Shown: in pieces, positions 9,478 through 20,904 of the stretch
Layout: each line of letters starts with the position of its first letter
Numbering within the stretch: the stretch's first letter is position 1
Source of the DNA: Ettlia oleoabundans
Lineage: Eukaryota > Chlorophyta > Chlorophyceae > Chlamydomonadales
DNA: 24,881 bases
Direction: 5' to 3'
Assembly: GCA_019693395.1 (NCBI GenBank)
Contig: JAAMXP010004778.1
Location: forward strand, 1-24,881
Notes under the pieces: generated by a model
Seen by the model: the letters and a program-made list of their open reading frames with translations, nothing else
Database searches by the model: none
Told to the model about the DNA's origin: nothing
Made by a program: the position numbers and the translations under genes

Positions 9478-12400
9478 ATGCAGGCGGCAGCCCTTGCTTC
9501 CTGCAGTAGTTGCACCCCCCTGGAAAGCCGGCTGCCTGGTGGCCGCAAAGTGCTCCTTGCTGCCGCTTACCGTCGTCGCCGCCTTGCTGCCTGTGGGCGG
9601 GTGCATTGCAGTGCAGCAGGGGAAGTGGCTTCATCGCGTGATACTGGCACTTCAGACAACATCTCCCCGTCCTCCTGGCCAACCGCCGCGTGTCGGGAAG
9701 CTGCCTACAGCGCAACATCGCGGCAGCCTGCAGACCGTGTACCCGCCCGGGTGACTGGGCGGCTGCCAGAGTGGCTCAATGGTCAGTAGCTATTGATGGA
9801 CAAGAGGGGATATGCAATAAATATGTGAAAGGCTTTCCATCAACCTCTCTTGCTTGAGGCCTGCAGGCACTTACATTCGCAATGGGCCAGGAGACCTGCA
9901 AGCAGTGGTGGGTCCTGCTTGTTCATTAGGCGCCCAGCAATTCACCTCCATGGGCTTCTCTGCTGACGGTGAAGGCTGCTGGCTTGTGTCGCAGGATCAC
10001 ATGTTTGATGGATTTTCCATGCTGTCCACTTTTGAAATCAACGGAAAAGAAAACAAAGCTAACGGTTCGCACAGGTGAATGCTTGCGTTGCCGGCCCCGC
10101 TCGTGTTTTTAGTGCCTTCCTGTCTGCCTTCTGCCCATTGGGACCCTTCCCGTCAGGTGCTTGTTTTTCCGCGCTTGCAGATTCCTGGAGTCTGCTGCAT
10201 GGCGGCATTATGCGGCAACTGGGAAACTGAGATGGCGCGAGTTTGCCACACGTATTTGTGCCGCCCATTTCGTAACAACGCAGGCCATTCCAACTCAGTA
10301 TTGCCGCCCATGAACACTGCCGCTGCACTTGTGTCCCAGTCTCTTTCCCCAAGCATGCCTTGCCTCCCTCTCCATTTGCCTGCAGCTCCCAAGTACGAGG
10401 GCTTGGCGGACCGGGTAGCAGACCTAGTGAGCACCATTGGCGGCGTGCTGGGGCTGTCGCAGGGAGTTACGGACAATGCAAGCGTGAATGTGGTGCCACT
10501 GCGGGTAGGTACAAGATGTCGCAAGTGTAATGTTCAGGTGGTGCATGGCAGCTCTCAGTGGGCCTGTCATCACATGCCAGGCGTTGATCAACAGCCTTGG
10601 TGTTTGCAGGATGGCAGCGCGGTGGCGCTGACTGAGACAGTGCAGGGCACGTACCGAGTAAACCCATCCAGCCTGCAGACACTGGGGCAGGTGAGGTGGT
10701 GCAACATGCGCCGCAAACTGTTTGTGGTAGTAAAGCATCCGTCAGTAGCTCAGTTGTAGCACTGCCAGGCCCAACAGTTGTTGTTGTATGTGGTGCCATG
10801 AATATGCAGTCGTGTGCTGGGCTGGCCCCACTGCCTGCAGGTGTGGTACAACAGAGGTGATGGCATGAAGGGTGACCTCACCACTGCGCACCCGCAGCCA
10901 TTGCCCAACGGCGACCTCATCAACCTGCTGTCAGCGGTGAGGGGTGGGTGATGGCGGGCCTGCCGACGGCTTGCCCTGCAAACGGCGTGTCTTGGGTTGG
11001 GGCGCAGCGCATGCGGATGCTGTTGGGGTTGAGCATGAAACGTTGCGCAGGAAGAGCTTATCTTAGTTTGCGACGGGAGTTTAAAAACGCAGGTGCTGCT
11101 TGCCGTTACATATCTCGCAAATCTTCCTGCCTGGCTCTTCTCCTTTCAAGGCACGTGCGTCTGCAACTGAACGATGGTGGTGCATGACTGCCGCAGGTGG
11201 GGGTGGGGTTCAGTGTGTACCGCCATCCAGCAGATGCCTTTGAAAGCCGCCAGCTCATCGCCACTGTGCCGCACCGGCGCCCCACAGCACCTGCCTGGGT
11301 CCACGACTTCCCGGCCACCCAGGTAAAGCACCCCACCAAACCTTAAAGAAGCGCTCGCATTCCGGGAAAGCAGCACTGAAGCAAGCTGCTGTTGCTCCAA
11401 TGCCATTGAATCAGGGCATGACAGAGAAATGGTTGGTATCTGCCTTCCAACCTGCTTGCCTTTGGAGCCTATCCCCTTCCCGTGATTTTCGATTATGGTT
11501 GTCCACTTCGCACCTGCAGAACTATGCCGTCATCCCGGAAATGCCCATGTATTTCAATCTTGGAGCGCTGCTCACAGGCGGCCGCTCAGGTGAGCAGCCT
11601 ATTCTGCTGCTGCAGTGCTCACGACAGGGCATGCTGCCACTGAAGCATGGAGTGAAAGGTGTATGTCGCTCGGGGTTTTGTTAGCATGGGTTGCTCTCCT
11701 GCCACTGTCACTTGGCGTTTGCATCCCGGCTTGTCTCTGCTGTGCTGTGCTTTGACCCGGTGGCAAATGTGTCATTGACTAAATCTGTATCCCTCATCCT
11801 CTGGGGTGCTGCAGACTACATCTTCATGGATTGGGCCCCAGCTGACGGCACCACGCTGCATGTGGTTGACTTGCGTGACGGCAGCCGGCGTAGTTTCCGC
11901 GCCCCGCCCTGTTTTGTTTTTCACTGGGCCAACGCTTTTGAGTCACCTGAGGGCAGGTGGGCAGGCAGTCAGGCAGCAGATGTAGCTGGACAGGTCACAC
12001 CTGGGGTGTTTGAGGAAGGTGGAAGTTGTACTTGCACACCATTTCTCTCGCCCGACCTGTCATGCGGTGGAACACACTGTGCTGTGCTGGCGCTGCTACA
12101 TGCTGCGTGCAGGTACCTTCATCTCGACGCCTGCCTGTATGAGGATCCCCGCATTGTGAATGACCTCTACTTGGGGTGAGCGAGTTGCAGGGAACCGGAG
12201 AGGGCAAAGTACCACCCACCGACAGCAACTCACAGGGAACAGCAGGGGATGGCAGCGGAGAGTGAGTCCATTAGTGGCGGGGACAACTGTGGCTGGAGGC
12301 AGAGGCACAGGACCAGCAGTTTCTCTTGTACAAGCTTGGTGGCTCACGGGTAGCGTGTGCCTGGTGGCATGTTTTGGACAGTCCAGCCTGCAACAGGCTG

Positions 12401-13456
12401 GCTCAATTAGGTGTTAAGAATCCCTTGTGCAGGCCATTACGGTCTGACTACGAGCCGGGGCGGCAGGCAGGGCAGGCCTTCCTACGTCGCTTCACTATCG
12501 ACCTGCGGGCGCAGGATGGTGAGGCCCAGGTTGGCTGAGACAACACTCTAATCATTGAGCTGGTTACAACATGGAATCTGATTCGTAGCACATCACACTG
12601 CTAGCATAGTGCCACCACTTGGTATTGGGCCCAACTTTCATATGTAGGCTCTGAGCTGCCCGGCTGGCAGGCGCTGGTGGCGGACGAGGCGCAGTGCAGC
12701 CCGCCCTTCGACTTCCCCAAAACCAACCCCTTGCACCGTGGCAAGCCATATCGGTGAGCAGTTGGCATGCGATGCATATGTCACAAATTCCCACTCTTGC
12801 ATGGGTTGAACGGGCTGGCCCGTGACAAGAGGTTTGGTAGTACATCAATGGTTGGTTGGCCTATCGCTCCCCTGGCCTGTCGCCCCCTTTTCTGTTCCCG
12901 CAGTTATATGTGGGCAGCTGCCTCCACTCGCCCCACCAACGCTCACAACAGTGTTGGCAAGTTTGACACAGAAACGAAAACCGTGCAGGTGCGGTTGTCT
13001 GCACGGCACTCAATTTCTGTCCAGTTACTCGGCAATGTTGTTGAGGGGTGGCCATGCCGCTGTTCCTGCCGACGCTGAGTCCTTGATTGAACTGTGCAGC
13101 AGCTGTGAACAACTCCCAAACGAAATCTTGGCGTGTGCAGATGTGGCATGAGCCGGGCACCCTAGTGGGTGAGCCGACCTTTGTGCCGGCCCCCAATGCA
13201 GCAGCAGGTGGGTGGTTCAGATGCTGATGAACATGTGCACATCCTCCCACATGCCCGACATTCCCTCAACCCTCTTCTTAACGTGTGTCTTGCAGAAGAT
13301 GAGGGTGTCGTGCTGTGTGTGTTGGTCCAAGCAGACGGCACCTCAGCCCTGGTGGTGCTGGATGGCGGGAGCCTAACCGAAGTCGCACGCTGCGCTGTTC
13401 CGTACCAGATCACCATAGGGTTTCATGGAACGTTTTTGCCCACAGCTGTACAGTGA
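9478..13456 (+). CDS. Carotenoid cleavage dioxygenase, CCD8-like/BCO-like (first tandem copy)
   Basis: Non-heme iron enzyme that splits a double bond of a carotenoid or apocarotenoid. Exons: 9478-9781, 9867-9907, 9995-10074, 10181-10251, 10386-10504, 10610-10690, 10841-10936, 11197-11322, 11520-11589, 11815-11956, 12113-12175, 12433-12518, 12648-12753, 12904-12988, 13141-13207, 13296-13456; 565 residues. Family motifs run in order: LPEWLNGTYIRNGPG, DHMFDGFSML, FLESAAW, TETVQGTYRV, and the four iron histidines in TAHPQPLPNGD (H249), AWVHDFP (H300), FHWANAFE (H366) and GFHGTFLP (H556). The first 90 or so residues are Ala/Arg/Ser-rich, like a plastid transit peptide. The MWHEPGTLVGEPTFVPAP and EDEGVV segments recall CCD8, the strigolactone-pathway dioxygenase, but the substrate cannot be told. 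The donor of intron 2 (9908) was set by alignment to the second copy; 9905 is possible. Confidence 0.9.
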
Positions 13457-14147
13457 GCTGCACAGTGGAGTACTATCTTCACAATAAACTAAAGCGCATC
13501 CCAAAAGTATGTCTCTGCTGCATAGCGTCCCTGACGCGGTCTAGCATGGTTGGAAAGCGCACTTCTTTGATACGCGCGCAAGCGCGCAACATGCCACCAT
13601 TGCCCGTCTTGGAAGCGCACTCACATCCTATAATTGTGAGCCCAGGGCACGGAAGGCACACGGGCGCACGTTTGCGGGCCAAGCTGTTTCGGGATACACG
13701 GTCTGCTTGGTCAGCAAGTTTCCACGCCTGGGTCTAACAATCAAGCACCGTGCTGGTCCAGCAAAGCTACCCCACCTACATAGTCGCTGCAGTGGAGAAG
13801 GTGCCCCCAACCCTGCCTCTCCGCCTCCCGCCCCAAGGCTCGCTGAATCACCTTGTCTGCGAGTTATCATACTCAGGCACGTACAGCGTGCTTTTAATGC
13901 AGGCTTGCTGTGTGTCGGAAGGCCAACAAGTGCAGGTTGTGCGAACACCTGCCTCGCACGCTCACCACGGCACCCATTCTGTATGTTTCAGGTCATTCGC
14001 AGGACAGAACAGCGTTTCGGGCCTCGCTTCGACATCCAGGGCCTTGTCAGCCAGCGCAGCGGCGCCGCGACAGTGATGTGGCGCCAGAATCGTTTGGCAA
14101 GTTCTGCTTCTGCAACCCAACCTGTTTTACTTCAAGAACATGGCAGC
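13457..14147. other. Spacer between the tandem dioxygenase genes
   Basis: This 691-nt stretch should hold the 3' untranslated region of the first dioxygenase and the promoter of the second. AATAAA occurs at 13483-13488, about 30 nt after the stop, and no TGTAA is seen. A GC-rich inverted repeat, gcgcgc-aa-gcgcgc, lies near 13575-13588. The frame of the second dioxygenase is open upstream of its chosen ATG back to about 13707, but it shows no recognisable protein there. Confidence 0.5.
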
Positions 14148-17100
14148 ATGCAGAGTAAGACTCCTGCTTCTTCCTCAGCCCTCCTCTGCTTGCGCCTGGC
14201 GCAGCGACCAGGTTGCCTGCCTCGCGCTAGCTGCAGCAGGCTGCAGTTGTGCAATGCATCACAAAAGGGCAGCAACACCAGCAGCCCCAGCACAACAGCC
14301 GCAGACAAGCACCCTGCACAAGGTGGCAACAGCCTTGAAGGCAGCCACCGTCCCGCCGACAGCATCTGGGGCAATGCTGTGCCCTTTCGCAGCAACTCTT
14401 GGGCTGGCACACAATCCACAGCGCACCTCGAGGCCCGTGAAGCACAAGGCGCACCTAGTGCGGGTGCAGAGCCTGCCAGCTGGCCCTCTGCTGCCGCACG
14501 CCAGGGTCTCTATTCCGATGTAATGGTGGACAGGGTGAGTGCTGCAATAAGGCCTGGGGGCTATAAACCCAGACTGTGTGGGGCATTCAGTTGAGTCAGG
14601 TGTGGAAAAATAGTCACCTTGCCAGGAGCTCAACCCCGATGGCACTAATCTGCGCCCTGCTCTTCAGGTGGACAGCCTCCACGCCAAGGTGCAGGGCAAG
14701 CTGCCTCCCTGGCTGAGGGGCAGCTTTTACCGCAACGGACCAGGCATGTTTGAGGGGGCACATGCCGTGTTTGACGGTTGCGCCCTGCTGGTGCGCTTCA
14801 GGTATGCAGGCTGGTGTGCAAGAGGTAGGGTGCAGGCAGCCCAGGGTGACATTGCTGCTCAATGCGGTTACGCAGGCAAAGGCGAGGGGCAATATCGAGG
14901 CAAGGGACAAGATGAAGGGGCCCTGTGTGTTCCAAGTTGTGTTTTGTGGGAGCAGGGCATCTTCCATTACATGTTGATGCTGTCATCCGTCCCTACCACG
15001 GTCTGTTTGACTGCAGGCTGGATGGTGGCAGCAACGAGGTGGTGCTGTCCCACCGCTTCCTGGAATCGGTGTACCACCGGGCAGCAAAGGATCAAGGTGC
15101 GGGCCATCCGTCAGTTGGCATGCCTGCAACTGTTTGCATGGGTGGCATGCCGCAGCTCCTTGCTGCTGTGAACAGCCATGTTGGCCAGCTTAGCACTTCA
15201 AATCTCCTGATGCTTTTTGCGCTTTGCTGCAGGCAGCATCAGGTGGAAGATGGCTCACCCGCCCAATGCTGACAAGAGCGCCCTCAAAGGGCTCGCCTAC
15301 GCCTCGGGGATTGGTGAGCTGCTGCCAGGCACCCCCTTTCCAAAAAAAGGAGCAAAGTGTTTGGAATGCGACCGCGTTCTGCCTGCTGCACATTTCTGCT
15401 TCCGTCCGGCACTCGAAAGCTTTCTCACTGTGCCATTTACCATATGCAGCGCTTGGGACGCTTCAGTACGGCCTGCACCTGGGTGACAACGCAACCATCT
15501 CCATATTTCCGCAGGCAAGCTGGTGTCATGCTGCTCTGATTCCTGCTGTCCCTGCCCGCTGTCAACAGTGATGGGGGGTGCCAGCTGTTGGTCCCTCCCG
15601 TCGGCCACACACTGGTGCTATGTCCTGAGTTGCAGGGTCATGATTTGATTGCGCACACAGAAACTGTTTCAGGCACATATCGCGTGCACCCCAGTAAGTG
15701 GGTGCTCCACAGGGTCACCCACTGCCAACTCCCCAACGCATGCTGCACTTGAGAACACCATCAGGGCTCTGGAAGTCTGCAGATTGAGTTTCATAGTTTT
15801 GAATGCCTGCATCCCACAGAGGCTGCCTAGCAGCTAACTATCTACGCCGCTTCTCCGCCCTTTACAGAGACACTGGAGACTCTTGGGCGAATGAAATATC
15901 GGGATTCCATCCATGGCATGGTCAAGTCGGCTCACCCGCACCGCCTGCCCAACGGTGACATCATTGGACTGGCCGCCGATTTTGCCCCGGTGCTGGACAC
16001 ATCCGTCACCCCAAACAGACTGGTGAGCTGAGCCTTAGCCTTGTGGCCAGGGCTGTGACAACAACAGTGGTCACAGCTGGCTATTTCCTTGATGCGTCCG
16101 TGAAGAATGTGTTGCTCCAGCACTTTACGGGTTTGCAAGTTGTGCAACAGCTCAATACGCTATGCCCTCTTCCGTGTCTGTGCTGCAGCGCGTGCCCGAG
16201 ATCACAGTGTATCGGCAGAGCCCATGGCAATCCGACCGCCGCCAGAAGATTGCCGCTGTGCCCTACATGCGGCCCACAGCACCCACATGGATCCACCAGG
16301 CAAGAATGAACCCGATACTGCACCTCCCTGCGCTCTGACACCCTGACCACAGTCGTCTGCGTTGCACTTGCTTAAGTGCAGTGCCCCTTGGTGCACAGCA
16401 GGTGCCCGTGAGTGAGCATTACGCGGTAGTCGTGCAATCACCAATCTTTTACAATGTGCGGGCCATGATGCTTGGGCAGGTGAGCCGGGAATGGTGTCAA
16501 TCACTTCATGCATCCCGACTCCTACTTCTCCATCTATTTTCACGAGAGACAACCTCGCCCCGACCTTTTGGCACTCCTCCCTTCCCTGCAGGCCACGGAC
16601 TACATGGTGTTTGATTGGAAGCCAGAGTACGGCACCACCTTGCACGTAGTGCCCCTGCTGGGGGGACAGGTGGGCATTGGGCTGCATGCGCCCCGTACCC
16701 TTCGGTATCAAGCCTGGTCGAAAGGTACAGCCCAGGCAGCCCATCGCATGCCCTCACATCCTGACAACTTGCAGGTCAAATCCTATCGCGCCCCTGCCTT
16801 CCTCGCCACGCATTGGGTGAATGCTTTTGAGTCGGAGGGTGGCCTGCTGCACCTGGATGCCGTGGTGACAGACAGCCCCGCACTGATGAGCCACTGGGAG
16901 CTGGACACCGGTGGGTGACCGCCATATGGCCACAGGAAATGGAGCAGAATGCTTGTTAATGACTGACTGTAGTCACATGCCAGCTGCACCGCTTGTGGCC
17001 TTACAGGGATGTTTGCCCCAGCTGACTGCAGCCTTAAAAGTGGCCCTTCAGTTGCCACTCTCTTTCCCAAACGCTTGAATGGGTTGCAGTGCGGGCAGGC

Positions 17101-18325
17101 CCCGTGGGCGGCAAGCAGATTGAGGACTCCGTCCTGCGCAGAATCACCCTGGACCTCACCCGCCAGGACGGTGAGTGTGCCCGCTCCCTGTCACACCTGC
17201 TTGGACGGTAACCATCCGTCCCCCTGACAGGGCCGTGATGCCTCAGCAACCTTTGAAAGAGCTGGCCAGGCACGGTAAAAGGGATGGGGTTGTTGAAACA
17301 ACAACACTGTCCACTGACCTGCAACAAGGCGTTGAATGGCAGGTTGCCTAGAAGCCTGGTGTTCCCTTCTTGTGGCCCGCAGGCTCGTTCCTAGACCAGC
17401 AGCCGCTGCTGCAGCCGCTGGTGGATGACGAACAGCACGGATGCGCCTTTGAGCTGCCCTCAATAAACCCAAACAACGCTGGCTTGCCGCACAGGTGGGT
17501 CACAGCGGAAAAGAATACCCAACCTGGCACTGTTAAAGCGTGCCTCGGACTCCATGCATCCACTCGCTTTGCCCTTCCCTCACGCTCACAAAGGTCACAC
17601 CCACCGTCGCGCCACTCCCTTCACGGCACAGGTACACGTATGGCGCCTGCTGTGTGCGGCCCTCCAACTGCTGGAACGCAGTATGCAAACTTGATACTGC
17701 CACCGGGGAGGTCAAGTGAGTGCAATCTGCAAACGCCATCAGAAAGAGAGGCAATGATTTGCAAACTGTGCATGCATCTTGCCTTGCTGGACCGAGCCTG
17801 CATCCTGTACATGGCAACAACGGGTGAAGACTGGGCTGATGTGTGCTGCTGCCGCCCTCACGCAGGGTCTGGCATGAGCCTGGAGGCGCTGCTTGGGAGC
17901 CCATCTTTGTGCCGCGGCCGGGGGCAAAATCCGAAGATGATGGCTGCGTGCTGTCGACCATCATGCAGCCAGATGGGCGCAGGTGAGGGCCCGAACTACT
18001 GTCCGAAGGCCGTGCGCAGCAAAATACAGGAGCAACAACCTCCTTTATTGCGCGGTGTGGATGAGCATAACACAGGGCCAGCTGTATGCCCAGGGGCGTC
18101 TGCTGATCCAGCACATTTATTGCTTTGCAGCAGAAGATTGGGCTTCTGTGCCCACATGCGCACATACTCAGGCTCTTCATCTGTCCACTGACTTTTCCTT
18201 TCTCCATGTGCGACTGTTGCAGTGCTCTGCTAGTAATGGATGCCAAGAACTGGCGGGAGGTGGCGCGAGCAGTGCTTCCTTATCCCCTTCCAAATGGTTT
18301 CCACGGCTGCTTTGTGCCCTCCTGA
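14148..18325 (+). CDS. Carotenoid cleavage dioxygenase, CCD8-like (second tandem copy)
   Basis: Exons: 14148-14534, 14668-14801, 15017-15096, 15233-15313, 15450-15514, 15636-15693, 15868-16022, 16189-16299, 16402-16479, 16592-16669, 16775-16910, 17090-17170, 17383-17494, 17632-17715, 17866-17982, 18223-18325; 619 residues. Motifs: KLPPWLRGSFYRNGPGMFEG, HAVFDGCALL, HRFLESVYH, TETVSGTYRVHP, and the four iron histidines in SAHPHRLPNGD (H291), TWIHQVP (H356), THWVNAFE (H422) and GFHGCFVP (H613). The C-terminus (RPSNCWNAV, VWHEPGG, SEDDGCV, YPLPNGFHGCFVP) fits the CCD8 pattern better than the upstream copy does. Two introns, after 15514 and after 16299, need GC donors (GCAAGC, GCAAGA). The Glu normally found before the TM-like P at VVVQSP is Gln369. 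The start at 14148 gives a Ser/Ala/Arg-rich transit-like peptide; ATG 14076 in the same frame is an alternative. Several intron positions match the first copy. Confidence 0.9.
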
Positions 18326-19268
18326 GCAGCGTTCGAAGGCAATCTGCTACTACCTTGCGAAACTCACCCCCAAGTTAGACAATGGTATGTTACATGCAAA
18401 GGCAGCCCAGCCAAATGCGCCGGGGAGCACGCATGCACAGTTTTTGCAGGAATTGCAAGTTGGCAGGCATAACGACAGCAGAGCAAGGCAACACAAGAAC
18501 ATAAACGTACCAGTTGCACTCATGACGAAAAAAGAAGCGCTAAACAGGGGGGAAGAGAGGCTACATCAACCGAAGAGGGGACGTGCAGTTAGGTCTGCAC
18601 CCTGATCAAACCGACGGGATGCAGGGCAATCGTATTGTCAACGACATTCGTTGTACATGGCATGAGCGCGGCGGGTGCGCAGCTGCTGCTTGAGACCAGA
18701 CAAAGGTACCGAACATACTAAAGACCATATGCGTGGGGATGGGTGGGGAGGAACTGAATGGGAGAGGGCGACATGGTAATGAATGGGGAAGGGCGACATG
18801 GAGAGATAAAGGACAGGAGAGATATACTGGCACGCACTGCACAAATGGCCAAGGGAGGCACGCACGAAATGTGACTATGAAAGCAAGTTGGAGGGGAAAG
18901 GATTGGTTCGTTTTGCTAAAGGGACTAAAGGGGCTGTGTGCTGCTTCAGGGTACCGGATGCTGGGCTGGTCCACCCAAGACAGGTGCGCCACACGCAGGG
19001 GGATAGACGGGAGGCTGGCTAGCAGGAGTTGCCAAACAAAGTGTTATGGCCCTGCGACAGGGCTGCTAGCCTAAACTACCCAACTTCCCAGCAGCCAGAC
19101 AACACTGGTGTTTCGAATAGCTGGGCTATGCCTAGGGTGTGAGGTCGCCTCGGCCGGCACGCTGGTTGCTATACATGCCGCAGGCGCTGCTCGATTGCGC
19201 TATACTGGACCACTTGTACTTCTTGATTGTGCGCGCTGTCATCCTAGAATGTCAGACAGGCAGTTTGC
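18326..19268. other. Long convergent spacer after the second dioxygenase
   Basis: About 940 nt separate the facing stop codons of the second dioxygenase and gene 5. No gene is supported. It holds two adjacent 25-nt repeats at 18755-18804 and a purine-rich plus strand around 18730-18910. TTACA at 18390-18394 (TGTAA on the minus strand) is far from the stop of gene 5. Open frames on the minus strand at 18606-18992 are Pro/Ser-rich and look like chance products of the purine bias. Confidence 0.5.
18755..18804. repeat. Two-copy 25-nt tandem repeat
   Basis: Positions 18755-18779 and 18780-18804 match at about 21 of 25 bases, sharing the cores tgaatggg and agggcgacatgg. The copies abut exactly. 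The repeat is in the probable 3' untranslated region or spacer and has no evident function. Confidence 0.65.
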
Positions 19269-20370
19269 TCACTGCTGTGCGTTGAAGCTGATGTCCTTAT
19301 TGTCCTTCAGCAGCAGCTCTGCATACACCTGCTCAAACACCGCCTGCCGTAGCCGCTCTTCCTCGCTAATCACTGAATCCACGCAAGGCTGCTTCCACAT
19401 GCCACCTGCATGTGCATTATGAACGTAAACACAAGCAACGTAATTCTACAAGCAATCAGCCGGGCAAACCAACAACACCAAGAAGCCATGTCTTGTCACT
19501 CAATGTACAGCGAGTACCAAACCAGCCAATTGCTCATAGTTAGGACCGTGCAGCCTACAAACCAATCGACACGCAGCTCCCTTGCAGCGAGACAGTGCTT
19601 ACCTTGAGGGTTGGAGCGCACTGCCTCTGAGTGCGCCTGAGCTGCACGGAAGAGCGTGTCTTGCACACTGCTGGCGCACTTGTCCAGTGCCGACAGTTTG
19701 CTCTCAATCCCCTGGCTAGCATCGGTCAGGGTGTACCGCAGCTGCTCCACTGCCCCTGAGGTAGCCGCACTGAGGAAGCCCATGACCGCGGTGCTGGGCT
19801 GCTGTTGCTGCCACTGGGCAGGAGGTGCGGTGGCTGCCGGGAATCCTCCGTCGAGTGGGATGCTGGCATCGCTACCGCCTGCTGCGGTGGCAGCACCCGC
19901 AAACACCAGCTGCTGCTGCTGTTTGTGCAATTGAAGAGCTACTGCTGCCAGTTGCACCCAGCGTATCAAGCGCTGGAGGAGGAGCAGCAGACTCAGTATG
20001 CACTGCGGCACACGCGAGGACTTGCCTGCCGCGTCGCCCGACAGCTCTGCTATAAAGTGCCCCAGGCGCGCCTGCAAGGCAGTCGAGAAGCACCAAGAAC
20101 CTGTTCATGTTTTGCTCGGAGGGTGCGCGACCCGTAGAACGCGGGGAGACAGGCGCAAAAACGAGATATGCTAGCTGCCACACTGCGTTGTTGCAGCAGC
20201 CTCACCTCCACGCTGCTCAGCACACTTCTATGCTCGGCGGCCGCCAGCACCAACCGCCTGGCCGGTAGCCGCGGCGGGAGGGCAGGTACCCTGTGCGCCA
20301 CTCGAAGCACCGAAGCACCGTGTGGTGTCGCCTGCAGCTTGCATGACAATCTGCTGCTGATGTTCATCAT
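19269..20370 (-). CDS. Unrecognised protein with transit-like N-terminus and hydrophobic helix
   Basis: Exons 20370-20206, 20071-19603 and 19405-19269 join with matching phases to 256 residues; both introns are GT-AG. The N-terminus from ATG 20370 is rich in Arg, Ala, Ser and Leu and poor in acids (for example RLPARRLVLAAAEHRS), which suits an organelle transit peptide. Exon 2 begins ARLGHFIAELSGDAAGKS and continues with a Leu-rich hydrophobic stretch (ILSLLLLLQRLIRWVQLAAV), then a Gln/Ala-rich linker and an amphipathic helical part (LSALDKCASSVQDTLFRAAQ). Exon 3 gives a charged C-terminus (SEEERLRQAVFEQVYAELLL). A membrane-attached organelle protein is possible, but I recognise no family. 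It is convergent with the second dioxygenase and divergent from the phosphatase gene. The ATG at 20370 is followed at once by a second ATG. Confidence 0.65.
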
Positions 20371-20904
20371 AGTTCCGAGCCAGGGAGCCAGCACCGCGGT
20401 GGGAAGCCAGTTGCCGCGCAGCTCGCTTAGGGCGAAAAAGCGAGCTCAGTCCAAAAGGAATGCAACGAAGTCAGATGTAATGGCAGACACAGTCATGACA
20501 ACGGACGAAAACGGGAATTCAGACCCTCAGACGCGGAGAGAAAAGAAGTTGAGTGCTGGCTCTGCTGGCACAGCACACCATGCATGAAGAGTGTGCAGGG
20601 TCTCATCTGTCTGAACATGTCTCCCGTCTACGACACCCAAACACCGCTTTCAATTTTTCAATATTCCAAAATCAGCAACGCCCGAGCCACGTGCGAGTCG
20701 CGCCCCGTTGATGAATTTTTGGGGCTTGCAGCGAGTTGGGTCAGAGCAACGCGTGCGCCGAGGTAGGCACAGCAGCACGGCACCCAATTGCTGCAGCACC
20801 CACAAAGAACACGTTGCCACATTTTGCAGGAGGCCCCGCCTGCCTGTTGACACCCGCCACCCCGTGCTGCCCTTCCTGTCAACTCCCTTTGGGAACTTGC
20901 CAAC
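20371..20904. other. Head-to-head spacer between gene 5 and the phosphatase gene
   Basis: About 534 nt separate two divergent start codons and should carry both promoters. It may also hold a short first exon of the phosphatase gene: ATG 20711 to a GTAGGC donor at 20764, whose phase fits the TTGCAG acceptor at 20914-20919. This would add about 18 residues in place of the first few. No TATA box stands out. Confidence 0.4.

Noticed and set aside
13707..14147. Upstream in-frame extension of the second dioxygenase
   Set aside because: It is open but begins without an early ATG, shows no family pattern, and lies before a typical transit-like start at 14148. It is more likely leader and spacer.
15523..15568. 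Alternative GT-AG intron in the second dioxygenase that would avoid the first GC donor
   Set aside because: It would be only 46 nt, far shorter than all other introns here, and would insert about 25 residues where the first copy and the family have none.
18606..18992. 128-codon minus-strand ORF with Pro/Ser-rich repeats
   Set aside because: The repeated residues come from the 25-nt DNA repeat and purine bias; there are no splice partners or recognisable domain.
20168..20587. 139-codon plus-strand ORF with a Ser/Leu/Ala-rich start resembling a transit peptide
   Set aside because: It is antisense to exon 1 of gene 5, whose splice donor and phase fit the downstream exons. The ORF shows no domain and no link by splicing to the phosphatase gene.
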